Shown here piece by piece: positions 1 to 10,089 of a DNA stretch of 64,000 nucleotides; within the stretch, counting starts at the first letter, position 1, and each line of letters opens with the position of its first letter. The translations under genes and the position numbers were made by a program. Source of the DNA: Paraburkholderia sprentiae WSM5005 (GTDB lineage: Bacteria > Pseudomonadota > Gammaproteobacteria > Burkholderiales > Burkholderiaceae); assembly GCF_001865575.2 (NCBI RefSeq), contig NZ_CP017561.2, positions 3,480,001 through 3,544,000 on the forward strand, read 5' to 3'. The notes beneath the pieces are model-generated. The model ran no database searches. It saw only the letters and a list, made by a program, of their open reading frames with translations, and had not been told where the DNA came from.

Positions 1-224
1 CGCTCGGCGGCCTGCTCGGTCATGTTGGCGATGTACTTCAGGCGATCGCGTGCATCGGGCACGGCTTCGGCCGCCCGCTCGACATGCTTGTCGAGCCCGA
101 GCTCGCGCATCGAATCGCGCAGCGTGCGCGTCAGTTGTCCGATGCGCGCGAGGATGCGGTCCGACGTGAAGTCGCCGCTGTCGTGGCCCGTTTCGGCGCC
201 AGGCGTTTGGGTCGGCGGCGTCAC
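1..224 (-). CDS. cheZ: Chemotaxis phosphatase CheZ, N-terminal part (runs off the left edge)
   Basis: About 74 N-terminal residues are present. CheZ is the cytoplasmic phosphatase that removes phosphate from CheY-P. The visible part ends in a stretch typical of CheZ N-termini ([19 protein letters not shown]). The start is taken as GTG at 224, because the only nearby ATG (226-224) is followed at once by a stop in its own frame. A GGGAG-type ribosome site lies inside the end of cheY. The gene is coupled to cheY, whose stop codon is 1 base upstream. The catalytic helix and the CheY-binding C-terminus are outside the window. Confidence 0.85.
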   Translation of the reverse strand, partial: MTPPTQTPGAETGHDSGDFTSDRILARIGQLTRTLRDSMRELGLDKHVERAAEAVPDARDRLKYIANMTEQAAE

Positions 225-225
225 A

Positions 226-621
226 TCAGCTCCCGGCTTTCGCCATCTTCTCGAGGATCTTGTTGAGCTTCTCGTCGAGCGTCGCGGCCGTGAACGGCTT
301 GACGACGTAACCGCTCGCGCCGGCCTGCGCCGCCGCGATGATGTTTTCCTTCTTCGACTCGGCCGTCACCATCAGCACCGGCAAGTGCGTCAGGTTCGCG
401 TCGGCGCGGATTTCCTTCAGCATCGCGAGACCATCGAGGTTCGGCATGTTCCAGTCCGAGATCACGAACTCGTAGCTGCCGCTGCGCAGACGCGCGAGAC
501 CGGCCGCGCCGTCTTCCGCTTCGTCGACGTTCGCGTAGCCCAGTTCCTTCAGCAGGTTGCGGACGATCCGGCGCATCGTCGGAAAATCGTCAACCACCAG
601 AATCTTCATTCCCTTATCCAT
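226..621 (-). CDS. cheY: Chemotaxis response regulator CheY
   Basis: A 131-residue single-domain receiver. Phosphorylated by CheA, it binds the flagellar switch (FliM) and changes rotation. The acidic pair D11/D12, phospho-acceptor D56, T86 and K108 are all present, and W57 follows the acceptor as in enteric CheY. It is the last complete gene of the cheR-cheD-cheB-cheY-cheZ run. The start at 621 has GGGAAAG upstream; a second ATG four codons in (M5), preceded by AAGGG, is an alternative. This is one of two CheY-type receivers in the window. Confidence 0.96.
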   Translation of the reverse strand: MDKGMKILVVDDFPTMRRIVRNLLKELGYANVDEAEDGAAGLARLRSGSYEFVISDWNMPNLDGLAMLKEIRADANLTHLPVLMVTAESKKENIIAAAQAGASGYVVKPFTAATLDEKLNKILEKMAKAGS

Positions 622-682
622 TTCTTTCCCTTTGCTTGATCCATGTAGCGGCGTTCGACCGCCTCACTCCGTCCGGCACGCA

Positions 683-1780
683 TCATACCCGTTGAACGCG
701 GTCACCCATCGACGTCAAACGCGCCATCACGCGCCGGCTCATGTCCGGCAGCGCGGCGATTTCGTCGGCCGCGCCGAGCGCGATCGCCTCACGCGGCATG
801 CCGAACACGATGCAACTCGCTTCGTCCTGCGCCAGCGTGTATGCACCGGCCTTTTTCATCTCCAGCAGACCGGCCGCACCGTCGCGCCCCATGCCGGTCA
901 GAATCACGCCGATCGCGTTCTTGCCCGCATGCTGCGCGGCCGAACGGAACAGCACATCGACCGACGGACGATGCCGGTTCACCGGCGGGTCGTCGGACAG
1001 ATGCGCAATGTAGTTGGCGCCGCTCCTCGCGAGCAACAGATGCGCGTGGCCCGGCGCGATATACGCGTGGCCCGGCAGCACACGCTCGCCGTGCTCTGCT
1101 TCTTTAACGGTAATCCGGCACAAACCATTGAGGCGTTGCGCGAAAGATTTCGTAAAACCCGGCGGCATGTGCTGCGCGATCAGCACCGCGGGCGCATCGG
1201 GCGGCAGCGGCACCAGCACTTCGCGGATCGCTTCGGTGCCGCCCGTCGATGCGCCGACGATGATCAGCTTCTCGGTACTCAGCAGCGGGTTGTTGAAAAG
1301 CGGCGCGGCGCCGAGCGGCGCATGCGCGGCCTGGGTGGCCGCATGCTGCGCGGGCGCCGCCTGGCGCACGCGCGCGCGGGCTGCCGCGCGAACCTTGTCG
1401 GCGAGCTTTTCCGCGTAGTCGAGCATGCCGTCGCGAATGCCGACCTTCGGCTTGGTCACGAAGTCGACCGCGCCGAGTTCGAGTGCGCGCAGCGTGATCT
1501 CGTTGCCGCGCTCGGTCAGCGACGACACCATCACGACCGGCATCGGCCGCAGGCGCATCAGCTTCTCGAGAAAGTCGAGGCCGTCCATGCGCGGCATTTC
1601 GACATCGAGCGTCAACACATCCGGGTTGTGCTGCTTGATGAGCTCGCGCGCGACGAGCGGGTCGGGCGCCGTCGCCACCACCGTCATGTCCGGCTGGCCA
1701 TTGATGATCTCGGTCATCAGGCTGCGGATCAGCGCCGAATCGTCGACACACAATACCTTGATCTTTTGCACAGCGCTCAC
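683..1780 (-). CDS. cheB: Protein-glutamate methylesterase/deamidase CheB
   Basis: 365 residues: N-terminal receiver with phospho-acceptor D59, an Ala-rich linker (about 135-160), and a C-terminal methylesterase domain. The catalytic residues are visible: S178 (GAST), H204 (AQHMPPGFT) and D300 (GMGRDG). It removes methyl groups from chemoreceptors in opposition to CheR, giving adaptation. The start codon is GTG at 1780-1778 and overlaps the cheD stop by 4 nt (GTGA), which indicates translational coupling. A 61-nt gap separates it from cheY. Confidence 0.97.
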   Translation of the reverse strand: MSAVQKIKVLCVDDSALIRSLMTEIINGQPDMTVVATAPDPLVARELIKQHNPDVLTLDVEMPRMDGLDFLEKLMRLRPMPVVMVSSLTERGNEITLRALELGAVDFVTKPKVGIRDGMLDYAEKLADKVRAAARARVRQAAPAQHAATQAAHAPLGAAPLFNNPLLSTEKLIIVGASTGGTEAIREVLVPLPPDAPAVLIAQHMPPGFTKSFAQRLNGLCRITVKEAEHGERVLPGHAYIAPGHAHLLLARSGANYIAHLSDDPPVNRHRPSVDVLFRSAAQHAGKNAIGVILTGMGRDGAAGLLEMKKAGAYTLAQDEASCIVFGMPREAIALGAADEIAALPDMSRRVMARLTSMGDRVQRV

Positions 1781-2490
1781 GCCTCCTCTGTGGTTCTGGC
1801 GTTGTTGGAATGAGTCGGGCGCGGGCTTGCGCCGAACAGTTCGATCCTCGGCCGCGCGGCGGCCGGCTTCGCGAACAGCTCGACCCGCTTGCGCGCCGCG
1901 GCGAGCCGCTCGGCGCGCGCTTCGGCGCTTTGCTGCACGAGCGCCTGCTCGCGCTCGGCGACGCCCGCTTCCTGTTGCAAGCGCAATTTCTTCACCATCA
2001 CCTGACCGGTGCGCGGCATGAATGCGACCTTGCGCGGATGCGAGCCCTGCAGGTCCTCGGCGACGATGCGGATTTTTTCGGTGGCCAGATAGCGGCGCAC
2101 GAACTCCGAGTTGCGATCGCCGATGTTCATCGTGGTCATGCCCGCGAGCACCGCGCCGCCACCGAACACCTTGGCCTCGAAGCGCTCGCGCCGCCCGCCC
2201 GCCTTGATCAGTTCATTGATCAGCACTTCCATCGCGTACGCACCGTAGCGCATCGAGTCCGATGCGGCCTGCACGACGTCGGCGCCGTCGTCCGGCAGCA
2301 TGAAGTGATTCATGCCGCCGATGCCCGCGGTGCGGTCCTGGATGCAGGCCGCGACACACGAGCCAAGCACCGTCACGAGCACCATGTCTTCGCTCGTCGT
2401 GTAGAACTCGTTGGGCAACAGCTTCACGCCGGGGCGCTGAAAGTGGTTGTCGTAGTACAGGTTCGAAGCGATCGGCAGCGTGCTGCTCAT
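1777..2490 (-). CDS. cheD: Chemoreceptor glutamine deamidase CheD
   Basis: 237 residues. CheD deamidates specific glutamines of chemoreceptors. The Cys-containing motif GSCVAACI (catalytic C45) and the following histidine (GMNHFMLP, H62) match the family. The C-terminus from about residue 160 is an Arg/Ala/Glu-rich tail longer than the compact CheD fold needs. The ATG at 2490 overlaps the cheR stop by 4 nt, so cheR-cheD-cheB are translationally coupled. Confidence 0.95.
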   Translation of the reverse strand: MSSTLPIASNLYYDNHFQRPGVKLLPNEFYTTSEDMVLVTVLGSCVAACIQDRTAGIGGMNHFMLPDDGADVVQAASDSMRYGAYAMEVLINELIKAGGRRERFEAKVFGGGAVLAGMTTMNIGDRNSEFVRRYLATEKIRIVAEDLQGSHPRKVAFMPRTGQVMVKKLRLQQEAGVAEREQALVQQSAEARAERLAAARKRVELFAKPAAARPRIELFGASPRPTHSNNARTTEEA

Positions 2491-3449
2491 GCGGCCACCC
2501 CGCTCGATTGATGCGCGTCATGCGCGTTAGCGCGCGACGGCCCGCGAGCGCCGCCCGCGTCGCGCGTCAGTTCGTAGACGGTCTGGCCGCGCAACCTGAA
2601 CGCCTGCGTCACGTACGTGAAGTTTTCCGAATGGCCGGCGAACAGCAGACCGCCCGACTTCATCAGCGGCTCGAAGCGCGCGAGCACCTGCGCCTGCGTC
2701 GGCTTGTCGAAATAGATCATCACGTTGCGGCAGAAGATCGCGTCGAACTGCGTGCGCAACTGGTAATCGCGATCGGTCAGGTTCAGCTGCTCGAAGCGCA
2801 CGAGCGCGCGCACTTCAGGACGCACCTTGACCATCCCTGCATGCGCGCCCGTGCCCTTCAGAAAGAAGCGCTTGAGCCGCTCGGGCGACAGGTGCTTGAC
2901 CTGATCGAACTGGTAGACGCCGGCCTCGGCCTTCGCGAGCACCTGGGTGTCGATGTCGGTCGCGAGCACCGACGCCTGGCGAGCGCCGCTCTCGCCGAGC
3001 GCTTCGATCAGCGTCATCGCGATCGAGTACGGCTCCTCGCCCGTCGATGCCGCCGAGCACCACACGGACACAGGTTGCGGGCGTCGCGGCACGAACTCGG
3101 CGAGGATCGGAAAGTGATGGGCTTCGCGGAAAAACGCGGTCAGGTTGGTGGTCAGCGCATTCGTGAACGCTTCCCACTCGGCTGGATCGTTTTCCGCTTC
3201 GAGCAGATCGAGATACTGGCGAAACGTATCGATGCCGCGCGCACGCAAGCGGCGCGCGAGGCGGCTATACGCCATGTCGCGCTTGTGGTCCGACAGCGAA
3301 ATGCCCGCCGCGCGATGAATCAGATCGCGGATGCGGGCGAAATCCGCCGTCGTGAATTCGAAATCGCGTCCCGTCTCGACGGACCTGGCGGGCTCTGTGC
3401 GGTCAGGTGCCGCCCGGATCGGGCGTTGGGGTGCGCGCGTTGCCATCAT
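2487..3449 (-). CDS. cheR: Chemotaxis protein methyltransferase CheR
   Basis: 320 residues. CheR is the SAM-dependent methyltransferase that methylates glutamates of chemoreceptors. It has an N-terminal helical CheR domain (about 30-85) and a Rossmann domain with the SAM motif [17 protein letters not shown]. Two ATGs in tandem (3449 and 3446) could each start it. The first about 28 residues (Arg/Pro-rich) precede the conserved domain. The MCP encoded just upstream ends in WETF, the type of pentapeptide that tethers CheR. Confidence 0.96.
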   Translation of the reverse strand: MMATRAPQRPIRAAPDRTEPARSVETGRDFEFTTADFARIRDLIHRAAGISLSDHKRDMAYSRLARRLRARGIDTFRQYLDLLEAENDPAEWEAFTNALTTNLTAFFREAHHFPILAEFVPRRPQPVSVWCSAASTGEEPYSIAMTLIEALGESGARQASVLATDIDTQVLAKAEAGVYQFDQVKHLSPERLKRFFLKGTGAHAGMVKVRPEVRALVRFEQLNLTDRDYQLRTQFDAIFCRNVMIYFDKPTQAQVLARFEPLMKSGGLLFAGHSENFTYVTQAFRLRGQTVYELTRDAGGARGPSRANAHDAHQSSGVAA

Positions 3450-3653
3450 GAAAATTCCTGTCTGCGATATGAGCCGTCACGCTCGCCGCCCAGCCGGACT
3501 GCCTGGGGGCTAGGAATTGTCTTCGCGGGGTCGCGCCCTCCCGCGAATACCATCGACATACGGCCGGCTCGCGACACGCGTGATGCGCGTGCTTCGATGC
3601 TTCGCCCATCCGCGGGCGCGATGCCGGTTGACCCCATGTCACTCTGCCGTTGC

Positions 3654-5513
3654 CTAAAACGTTTCCCAGTCCGCGTCCGAGCTTGCCTTCGCCGTGCTCG
3701 CCGCAGCGGTGCGCGTGGGTGTGTCGGTCGTGACGCGAGCCGCGGCCGCGGCGGGCCTTGGCTTCAATGCGGGTTCGACGCGTGCCGCTGCGTCGTGTTG
3801 TTGGGTCGGAGCCGCCGCGGTTGCCACGGTCGCCTTCGTTGCATGGCTGGCGCCGGCCGGGTTCGCCTGAGCCGCCGCGCTCGCCGCTTGCGGTGCGGCT
3901 TTGGCGGCCTGCGCGGAAGTCCGCGCACGCGTCGCTGGGGCGCTCTGACGCGCCGGCGTACCGGACACCTTCCAGCCGCCGAGCACCTCCTGCAACTGCC
4001 GCGTCTGATCTTCGAGCGACGCCGCCGCGGCGGCCGCCTGTTCGACCAGCGCCGCGTTCTGCTGCGTGACCGAATCCATTTGCACGACCGCGCGATTGAC
4101 CTGCTCGATGCCGCCGGATTGCTCTTCGGACGCCGCGCTGATCTCGCCCATGATGTCGGTCACGCGACGCACCGCCTGCACGATTTCGTCCATCGTCGTG
4201 CCGGCGCGGCCGACCAGTTCGGAGCCGCTCTTCACCTTGCCGGCCGAATCGCCGATCAGCTCCTTGATCTCCTTGGCGGCGCTCGCGCTGCGCTGCGCGA
4301 GGCTGCGCACTTCGCCCGCCACCACCGCGAAGCCGCGGCCCTGCTCGCCGGCGCGCGCGGCTTCGACCGCCGCGTTCAGCGCAAGGATGTTGGTCTGGAA
4401 CGCGATGCCTTCGATCACGCCGATGATGTCGACGATCTTGTTCGAACTGGTCGCGATCTCCTGCATCGTCGTGACGACCTGGCTCACGACGTCGCCGCCG
4501 CGCGTCGCGATGTCCGATGCGTTGACGGCGAGCTGGCTCGCCTGGCGCGCGTTCTCGGTGTTCTGCCGGACCGTGCCGGTCAACTGATCCATGCTCGACG
4601 CGGTTTCCTGCAGCGACGCGGCCTGCTGCTCGGTGCGCTGCGACAGGTCGGTGTTGCCCATCGCGATTTCGCGTGCGCCCGTGTCGATCGACTCGGTGCC
4701 GCTATGAAGCGCCCGCACCATTGTCGCGAGACTTTCCTGCATCCGCTTGATGCCCGCGAACAGGCGGCCGATTTCGTTGCCGCTGAATACCTCGACCGTA
4801 CCGGACAGATCGCCGGCGGCGATCCGCTCGAAGCACGCGATCGCGTCGTTGAGCGGCTGCACGATGAGGCTGCGCAGCGCGAAACGGATGCCGAGCACCA
4901 CCAGCAGCGCGAGCCCCGTGAGCACGCTGATCAGCGTGACCATCAGCGATGCGTTCGACTGCGCGCTCGTCTGCTGCTCGGCCACGCTCTGCTGCAGCGC
5001 CTTGACGACCGCGGCGGCGGCCGCGTCGTAGGCGATGAACATCGGGCTGATCTTGGTATCCGCGACCGCGTGATACGCATCGAGATTGTTCGCGTTCAAC
5101 GCGGCGAATTCGACGTCGACGCCGTCGTGCATCACCGTCGTCCGTTTCGCGACCACATCGTCGAGCAAGGCCTGCTCGACGCCGTGCTTCGGCGCGTCGA
5201 GATACGTCTGCCAGCTCTGGTTGCCCTTGCCGAGCAGCTCCTGCGCGCGATCGAGCACCTTCTTCGCCTCGTCCGCCTTGCCGGCGGCCGTCAGCGTGTT
5301 GAAACGATCGATCGCGATGCGCGAGCGCAGCAGATACGCCGACGCATCGTCGAGCGCATGAATCGCAACCAGTTCGCCGCCCGCGATGTGATCGAGCGAG
5401 CCGCTCGCGCGATTCAGCGCGGTGAGCCCGAGTGCGCCGACCACCACGGTCAGCGTCACGAGAAGAATCCCCACCAGCGTCAGCGATGTGCGGATCGACC
5501 ACCTGCTCAGCAT
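3654..5513 (-). CDS. Methyl-accepting chemotaxis protein, Tsr/Tar type
   Basis: 619 residues. TM1 spans about 12-34, followed by a periplasmic four-helix-bundle-like sensor (about 35-185), TM2 (about 189-212), HAMP (about 213-265) and the cytoplasmic methylation/signalling bundle. The conserved hairpin tip is around [20 protein letters not shown]. After the bundle comes an Ala/Pro/Thr-rich tail (about 520-610) ending in DWETF at the last five residues, matching the WxxF tether used by CheR/CheB in enteric receptors. It sits between cheW and cheR in the operon. The ligand cannot be told from sequence. Confidence 0.95.
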   Translation of the reverse strand: MLSRWSIRTSLTLVGILLVTLTVVVGALGLTALNRASGSLDHIAGGELVAIHALDDASAYLLRSRIAIDRFNTLTAAGKADEAKKVLDRAQELLGKGNQSWQTYLDAPKHGVEQALLDDVVAKRTTVMHDGVDVEFAALNANNLDAYHAVADTKISPMFIAYDAAAAAVVKALQQSVAEQQTSAQSNASLMVTLISVLTGLALLVVLGIRFALRSLIVQPLNDAIACFERIAAGDLSGTVEVFSGNEIGRLFAGIKRMQESLATMVRALHSGTESIDTGAREIAMGNTDLSQRTEQQAASLQETASSMDQLTGTVRQNTENARQASQLAVNASDIATRGGDVVSQVVTTMQEIATSSNKIVDIIGVIEGIAFQTNILALNAAVEAARAGEQGRGFAVVAGEVRSLAQRSASAAKEIKELIGDSAGKVKSGSELVGRAGTTMDEIVQAVRRVTDIMGEISAASEEQSGGIEQVNRAVVQMDSVTQQNAALVEQAAAAAASLEDQTRQLQEVLGGWKVSGTPARQSAPATRARTSAQAAKAAPQAASAAAQANPAGASHATKATVATAAAPTQQHDAAARVEPALKPRPAAAAARVTTDTPTRTAAASTAKASSDADWETF

Positions 5514-5547
5514 GTTGATGCTCCTTGTGTTCCGTTACTGCCTGCGC

Positions 5548-6081
5548 TCAGACGCCGAGCGTCTCCATCAACGACATCTCCGAGCTGGTCATCAGCTTCT
5601 CGATGTCCATCAGGATCAGCATCCGGCCGTCCACCGTGCCGAGACCGGTCAGGTACTCGGTCGTCAGCGTGGCGCCGAATTCCGGCGCCGGCATGATCTG
5701 GTCGACCGCGAGCGTCAGCACGTCCGATACGCCGTCCACGACCATGCCGACCACGCGGTGCGCGACGTTCAGGATGATCACGACGGTCTGATGGTCGTAC
5801 TCGACGCGGCCCAGGTGGAATTTGATGCGCATATCGACGATCGGCACGATGATGCCGCGCAGGTTGATCACGCCCTTGATGAATTCGGGCGCGTTGGCGA
5901 TGCGCGTCACGTTGTCGTAGCCGCGGATTTCCTGCACCTTCAGGATGTCGATGCCGTACTCTTCCGCGCCGAGCGTGAAGACGAGGAATTCCTGACCGCC
6001 GGCGTCCGCCTGCGCGTCGCGGCGGCCATTGGTACCGCTCGCGTTGGCGACGCTCGAATTGATGGATTGGACTTCTGCCAC
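5548..6081 (-). CDS. cheW: Chemotaxis coupling protein CheW
   Basis: About 177 residues, mostly one CheW domain that couples CheA to chemoreceptors. Conserved segments such as [19 protein letters not shown] and the [16 protein letters not shown] region are clear. The frame is open to a TTG at 6093, but I prefer GTG at 6081 because a G-rich ribosome site (GGGGGC) sits about 6 nt before it, while the TTG has none. A 35-residue Ser/Asn/Ala-rich N-terminal extension precedes the domain. Confidence 0.94.
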   Translation of the reverse strand: MAEVQSINSSVANASGTNGRRDAQADAGGQEFLVFTLGAEEYGIDILKVQEIRGYDNVTRIANAPEFIKGVINLRGIIVPIVDMRIKFHLGRVEYDHQTVVIILNVAHRVVGMVVDGVSDVLTLAVDQIMPAPEFGATLTTEYLTGLGTVDGRMLILMDIEKLMTSSEMSLMETLGV

Positions 6082-6159
6082 GTTAGCCCCCAAACGGTTG
6101 GGATGAATTGAGTTGAAGTTGTGTTGCGAGGTCTGTCGGTGCCGCGTTTGCTGCGTGCG

Positions 6160-8505
6160 TTACGCGAGGCTCATCGCCTGCTGAGCCTGCGCATGCCCAT
6201 GCGCGTGGCGCGTTTCGCGGTTCAGCGCCGCGACGTCCACGATCAGCGCGACGCTGCCGTCGCCCAGAATGGTCGCCGCGGAGATGCCGTGCACCTTGCG
6301 GTAATTCGTTTCCAGGTTCTTCACGACCACCTGCTGCTGGCCGACGAGCTCGTCGATCAGCATCGCGAAGCGCCGGCCCTCGGTCTGCATGATCGTGACG
6401 ATGCCCTGAGTCGGCTCCTGCTTCGCGTCCTGCACGTTGAACACCTCGTGCAACGCGACGAGCGGCAGGTATTCACCGCGCACGCGCACCACGCGCTCGC
6501 CGTTGGCGACCGTGTAGATGTCTTCGGCTCGCGGCTGCAGCGACTCCATCACGAAGTTCAGCGGCAGGATGAAGATTTCGTTGCCGACCTTCACCGACAT
6601 GCCGTCGAGGATCGCGAGCGTGAGCGGCAACACGATGCGCGTGGTGCTGCCCTTGCCCGCGTGCGACGTGATTTCGACGTGGCCGCCCATCGACTGGATG
6701 TTGCGCTTCACGACGTCCATGCCGACGCCGCGGCCGGACACGTCCGTGACCTGCTCGGCGGTCGAGAAGCCCGGCAGGAAAATCAGGTTCCAGACTTCCT
6801 CGTCGCTCATCGTCTCGCTGACCTGCATGCCCTGCTTGGCCGCCTTCGCGAGAATCTTGTCGCGGCGCAAGCCCGCGCCGTCGTCGCTGACCTCGATGAC
6901 GATGTTGCCGCCGTGGTGCGCCGCCGACAGCACCAGCTGACCGGTCGAATCCTTGCCCGCCGCGCGCCGCGCCTCGACGGTTTCGATGCCGTGGTCGAGA
7001 CTGTTGCGCACGAGGTGCGTCAACGGATCGATGATCCGTTCGATGAGGCTCTTGTCGAGTTCGGTCGCCTGACCGAAGGTGACGAGTTCGACCTCCTTGC
7101 CGAGTTTCGCCGCGAGGTCGCGCACCAGCCGCGGGAAGCGGCTGAACACGTAATCCATCGGCATCATGCGGATCGACATCACCGCTTCCTGCAGATCGCG
7201 CGCGTTGCGCTCGAGTTGCGCCATGCCGTTGAAGAGCCGGTCATGCAGCGCCGGATCGAACGTGCTGGTGGTCTCCGCGAGCATCGCCTGGGTGATCACC
7301 AGCTCGCCGACCAGGTTGATCAGCTGATCGACCTTCTCGACGCCGACGCGAATCGAGCTGCCTTCGCCATTGGCCGCCGCGGCGGTCGGACGGCCCGCCT
7401 TGCGGTCCTGCTCGGTGGCCGCGGCCGCAGCCGGTTTGGCTGCCGCTTGAGCCGCGGCGGGCGCCGCAGGCTCGACGCTGTTCGCGTGACCGGCCGCGCT
7501 GGCGGGCGCGGCGGTGTGGGCCGCCGCGGCCGACGACGCTGCTTGCTCCGCATGCACGTGCGCTGCGGCAGCGGCGGACGCGGCATGCGCTGTTTGCGCC
7601 GGTGTCGGAGCGGCAGCGTCGGGCGTTCCAGGTTCGCCCTGCTGCGCGTCGTCCGCCGGCGCGGTGCCGCGGCCGATCGTGATCTGACTTTCGTCGATCA
7701 CGAAGCAGCACACGGCGATGATGTCGTCGGAGGGTACGTCGCTCGAAAGCCACAGCATCAGATCGCTGCCGCTCTTGAGCTGCCCGACGATATTGCCCAG
7801 GTTGCCCAGCTCTTCGGCGAGCAGTTCCTGGTCTTTCTCTCCCACGCCCCGTAGCGTAATTTTCAGATGTGGGCCGGCGCTGTCGGCCGTGCCCGCGGCT
7901 TGCCCGGTCTGTGCCGGTTCGCCGTCCGTCCATTCGCCCGCCGCCTGCACCGCCTGTTCGACGACGTGCTCGGGCGGGATACTGCCTGGCTCCCGTACTG
8001 CCGTTGTTTGGGTTGCCACTGCCTGCGTTGCCGCCGGCGCGCTCGCGGGCGGTGCGGCTTCGGCGCTCGCCGCCATCGGCGCGGCCGGGGCCTGCGCCGG
8101 CGCGCCGCCCATGCGGCTTTCCGCGTGCAGCTGCTCGAGCTTCGCGCAGATCGCGCGCGCCACCGCCGCATCGGGCTCGGCGCTCGCGCGATAGTCCGCG
8201 AGCTGCCCGGACAGCACGTCCTTGGTTTCGAGGAACGTGTCGATCATGTCCTTGCGCAGCACCAGCTCGTTGTTGCGCGCGCGATCGAGCAGCGACTCGA
8301 GAATGTGGGTCGTCTCGGTGAGCGCGGTGAAGCCGAACGTCGCCGCGCCGCCCTTGATCGAATGCGCGGCGCGAAAGATCGCCGCGAGGTCTTCGGGGTC
8401 CGGGTGAGCCACGTCGAGATTGAGCAGTAACTGCTCCATCTGCGCGAGCAGTTCGTCCGCTTCGTCGAAGAACGTCTGATAGAACTGTGTGATGTCGAGT
8501 GTCAT
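6160..8505 (-). CDS. cheA: Chemotaxis histidine kinase CheA
   Basis: 781 residues, the central kinase of the chemotaxis array. P1 (about 1-125) carries the phosphorylated His48 in AAHSIKGGAATFG. An Ala/Pro-rich linker (about 135-205), a P2-like domain (about 210-282) and a second, very Ala-rich linker (about 283-380) follow. P3 dimerisation begins at about 384. The P4 kinase has N-box LVRNSLDHGIE (about 498-508), DDGAGL (541-546) and GRGVGMDVV (about 591-599). P5, CheW-like, is from about 630 to the end. It lies between a single-domain receiver (cheY1) and cheW. Confidence 0.97.
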   Translation of the reverse strand: MTLDITQFYQTFFDEADELLAQMEQLLLNLDVAHPDPEDLAAIFRAAHSIKGGAATFGFTALTETTHILESLLDRARNNELVLRKDMIDTFLETKDVLSGQLADYRASAEPDAAVARAICAKLEQLHAESRMGGAPAQAPAAPMAASAEAAPPASAPAATQAVATQTTAVREPGSIPPEHVVEQAVQAAGEWTDGEPAQTGQAAGTADSAGPHLKITLRGVGEKDQELLAEELGNLGNIVGQLKSGSDLMLWLSSDVPSDDIIAVCCFVIDESQITIGRGTAPADDAQQGEPGTPDAAAPTPAQTAHAASAAAAAHVHAEQAASSAAAAHTAAPASAAGHANSVEPAAPAAAQAAAKPAAAAATEQDRKAGRPTAAAANGEGSSIRVGVEKVDQLINLVGELVITQAMLAETTSTFDPALHDRLFNGMAQLERNARDLQEAVMSIRMMPMDYVFSRFPRLVRDLAAKLGKEVELVTFGQATELDKSLIERIIDPLTHLVRNSLDHGIETVEARRAAGKDSTGQLVLSAAHHGGNIVIEVSDDGAGLRRDKILAKAAKQGMQVSETMSDEEVWNLIFLPGFSTAEQVTDVSGRGVGMDVVKRNIQSMGGHVEITSHAGKGSTTRIVLPLTLAILDGMSVKVGNEIFILPLNFVMESLQPRAEDIYTVANGERVVRVRGEYLPLVALHEVFNVQDAKQEPTQGIVTIMQTEGRRFAMLIDELVGQQQVVVKNLETNYRKVHGISAATILGDGSVALIVDVAALNRETRHAHGHAQAQQAMSLA

Positions 8506-8599
8506 GCCTGGTTCACCGAGAGTGCCTGTCTGGTCTGAGCTGCCGTGCAGGCGCGTCGAGAGCTATCTGTACTGTGTCTAAAAGTGTCGATGGCGCGTG

Positions 8600-8977
8600 T
8601 CAGGCCGGGTCCGGGTCGGCCAGCGCCGCCACCAGCTCGGTCAGCATGTCCGGGTCGAGCGGCTTTTCGATCCAGCCGGTTGCCCCCGCCGCGCGCGCCG
8701 CCTCTTTGAAGGGTTCGCCCGATTCCGTCGTAAGGACGAGGATGGGCGTCGCCTGATAGGCCGGATTTCCGCGCAGCGCGGTGATCAGATCGAGACCGGT
8801 CTTGCCCGGCATGTGCTGGTCGGTCAACACGAGATCGAACGCCATCGCGAGCGCGTTTTCGAGCCCTTCGTTGCCGTCCGCCGCGAGCGTGACTTCATAG
8901 CCGGCGCCCGTCAGCGTCGCCGCGAGGATCTGCCGCATCGATGCCGAATCGTCGATTGCCAGGATGTGCCTGATCAT
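8600..8977 (-). CDS. Single-domain response regulator (CheY1-type)
   Basis: 125-residue receiver with acidic pair D9/D10, phospho-acceptor D53, T83/T84 and K105. It is located between motB and cheA. It differs clearly from the CheY at 226-621 (DQHMPG instead of DWNMPN around the acceptor). Burkholderia-type che operons usually carry this second receiver, often called CheY1. It may act as a phosphate sink or alternative output, which is inference. The start ATG at 8977 is unambiguous. Confidence 0.93.
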   Translation of the reverse strand: MIRHILAIDDSASMRQILAATLTGAGYEVTLAADGNEGLENALAMAFDLVLTDQHMPGKTGLDLITALRGNPAYQATPILVLTTESGEPFKEAARAAGATGWIEKPLDPDMLTELVAALADPDPA

Positions 8978-9060
8978 GAAAACCTCGCTGCGCTTAACAC
9001 TGGACCGCCGGGCGGTGCGCGCCGGTGAGGCGCGCGCCGCGGCCCGGCGGCCGCCGTCTG

Positions 9061-10068
9061 TTACTGGGCCGGCGGCGCCGCCGCCGGCAACTTCGGTGCA
9101 GCCGTCAGCGGCTGCGCAAGTCTTTGCAGCAGCGGCTTCGAGCCGGCTGCGTCGTCCGACAAGGTCGTCGTCGTCGAGTCGTCGTGATCGAGCGCCTCCT
9201 CCGACTTCCTGTTCAACACGATGATGCTGATACGGCGGTTCTCCGGATCGAGCGGGTCCGCCTTGTTCAGGTTCTGCGTCGACGCGAGACCGAGCACGCG
9301 CATCACCTTCGCTTCGTCCATGCCGCCGGCGACCAGCTCGCGACGCGACGCGTTGGCGCGGTCGGCCGACAGCTCCCAGTTGCTATAGCCCTTTTCGCCG
9401 CCCGCGTACGGCACGGCGTCGGTGTGGCCCTGCACGATGATGCGGTTCGGCACGTCGTTCAGCGTATGGCCGATCTCGCGCAGAATGTCGCGCATGTACG
9501 GCTCGACGACGTCGCGCGCGGTCGCGAACATCGGCCGCTTCTGCGAATCGACGATCTCGATGCGCAGGCCGGTCAGCGTCGAGTCGATGCGGATCTGCTG
9601 CTTGAACTGGCGCAGCACCGGGTTCGCCTCGATCGCGGCCATCAGCTTGACCTGCAGATCGTGCAGACGCACCTGTTCCCGGCGTTCGAGTTCGCCTTGC
9701 AGCTGCTTCACCGAGTCCTCGTCGTTGTGCGACGCGGTGCGCTCGGCGCGGCTGCTGCTGCCGTCGGTCGAACGGGTCACGCCCTGTGCGTCGGTCGAGA
9801 TGTCGCGCCCGCCGCCCTTCAGGATGCTCGAGTCCTCGGCGCTGCGATCGCCGCCCCACAGCGTGATCTTCAACGGCTGATTGAAGTAGTCGGCGATGCC
9901 TTTCAGCTGCACGGTGGAGGCCGAACTCAGCAGCCACATCAGCAGGAAGAACGCCATCATCGCGGTCATGAAGTCCGCGTACGCGAGCTTCCACGCGCCG
10001 CCGTGATGACCGGCCTTTTTCGGCGCACTGCGCTTGACGACGATTGCGCGGTCTTTGTCCTTGCTCAT
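9061..10068 (-). CDS. motB: Flagellar motor stator protein MotB
   Basis: 335 residues. A short cytoplasmic N-terminus with Lys/Arg is followed by a single TM segment (about 30-50) with the proton-binding Asp32 in AYADFMTAMMAFF. The C-terminus is an OmpA-like peptidoglycan-binding domain (about 190-300; includes GHTDAVPY and LSADRANASRREL). It anchors the stator ring to the cell wall and forms the proton channel with MotA. It follows motA by 21 nt. The last about 30 residues are Ala/Pro-rich. Confidence 0.97.
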   Translation of the reverse strand: MSKDKDRAIVVKRSAPKKAGHHGGAWKLAYADFMTAMMAFFLLMWLLSSASTVQLKGIADYFNQPLKITLWGGDRSAEDSSILKGGGRDISTDAQGVTRSTDGSSSRAERTASHNDEDSVKQLQGELERREQVRLHDLQVKLMAAIEANPVLRQFKQQIRIDSTLTGLRIEIVDSQKRPMFATARDVVEPYMRDILREIGHTLNDVPNRIIVQGHTDAVPYAGGEKGYSNWELSADRANASRRELVAGGMDEAKVMRVLGLASTQNLNKADPLDPENRRISIIVLNRKSEEALDHDDSTTTTLSDDAAGSKPLLQRLAQPLTAAPKLPAAAPPAQ

Positions 10069-10089
10069 CGGTTCGGTTCCGTCGCCCGC

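Noticed and set aside
2508..5696. A 1062-codon plus-strand open frame across cheR and the MCP gene
   Set aside because: It is antisense to well-identified genes. Its product is Arg/His-rich with no domain, the usual shadow of high-GC coding DNA.
6121..7854. A 577-codon plus-strand open frame across cheA
   Set aside because: Shadow of cheA on the opposite strand, His/Arg-rich, no domain.
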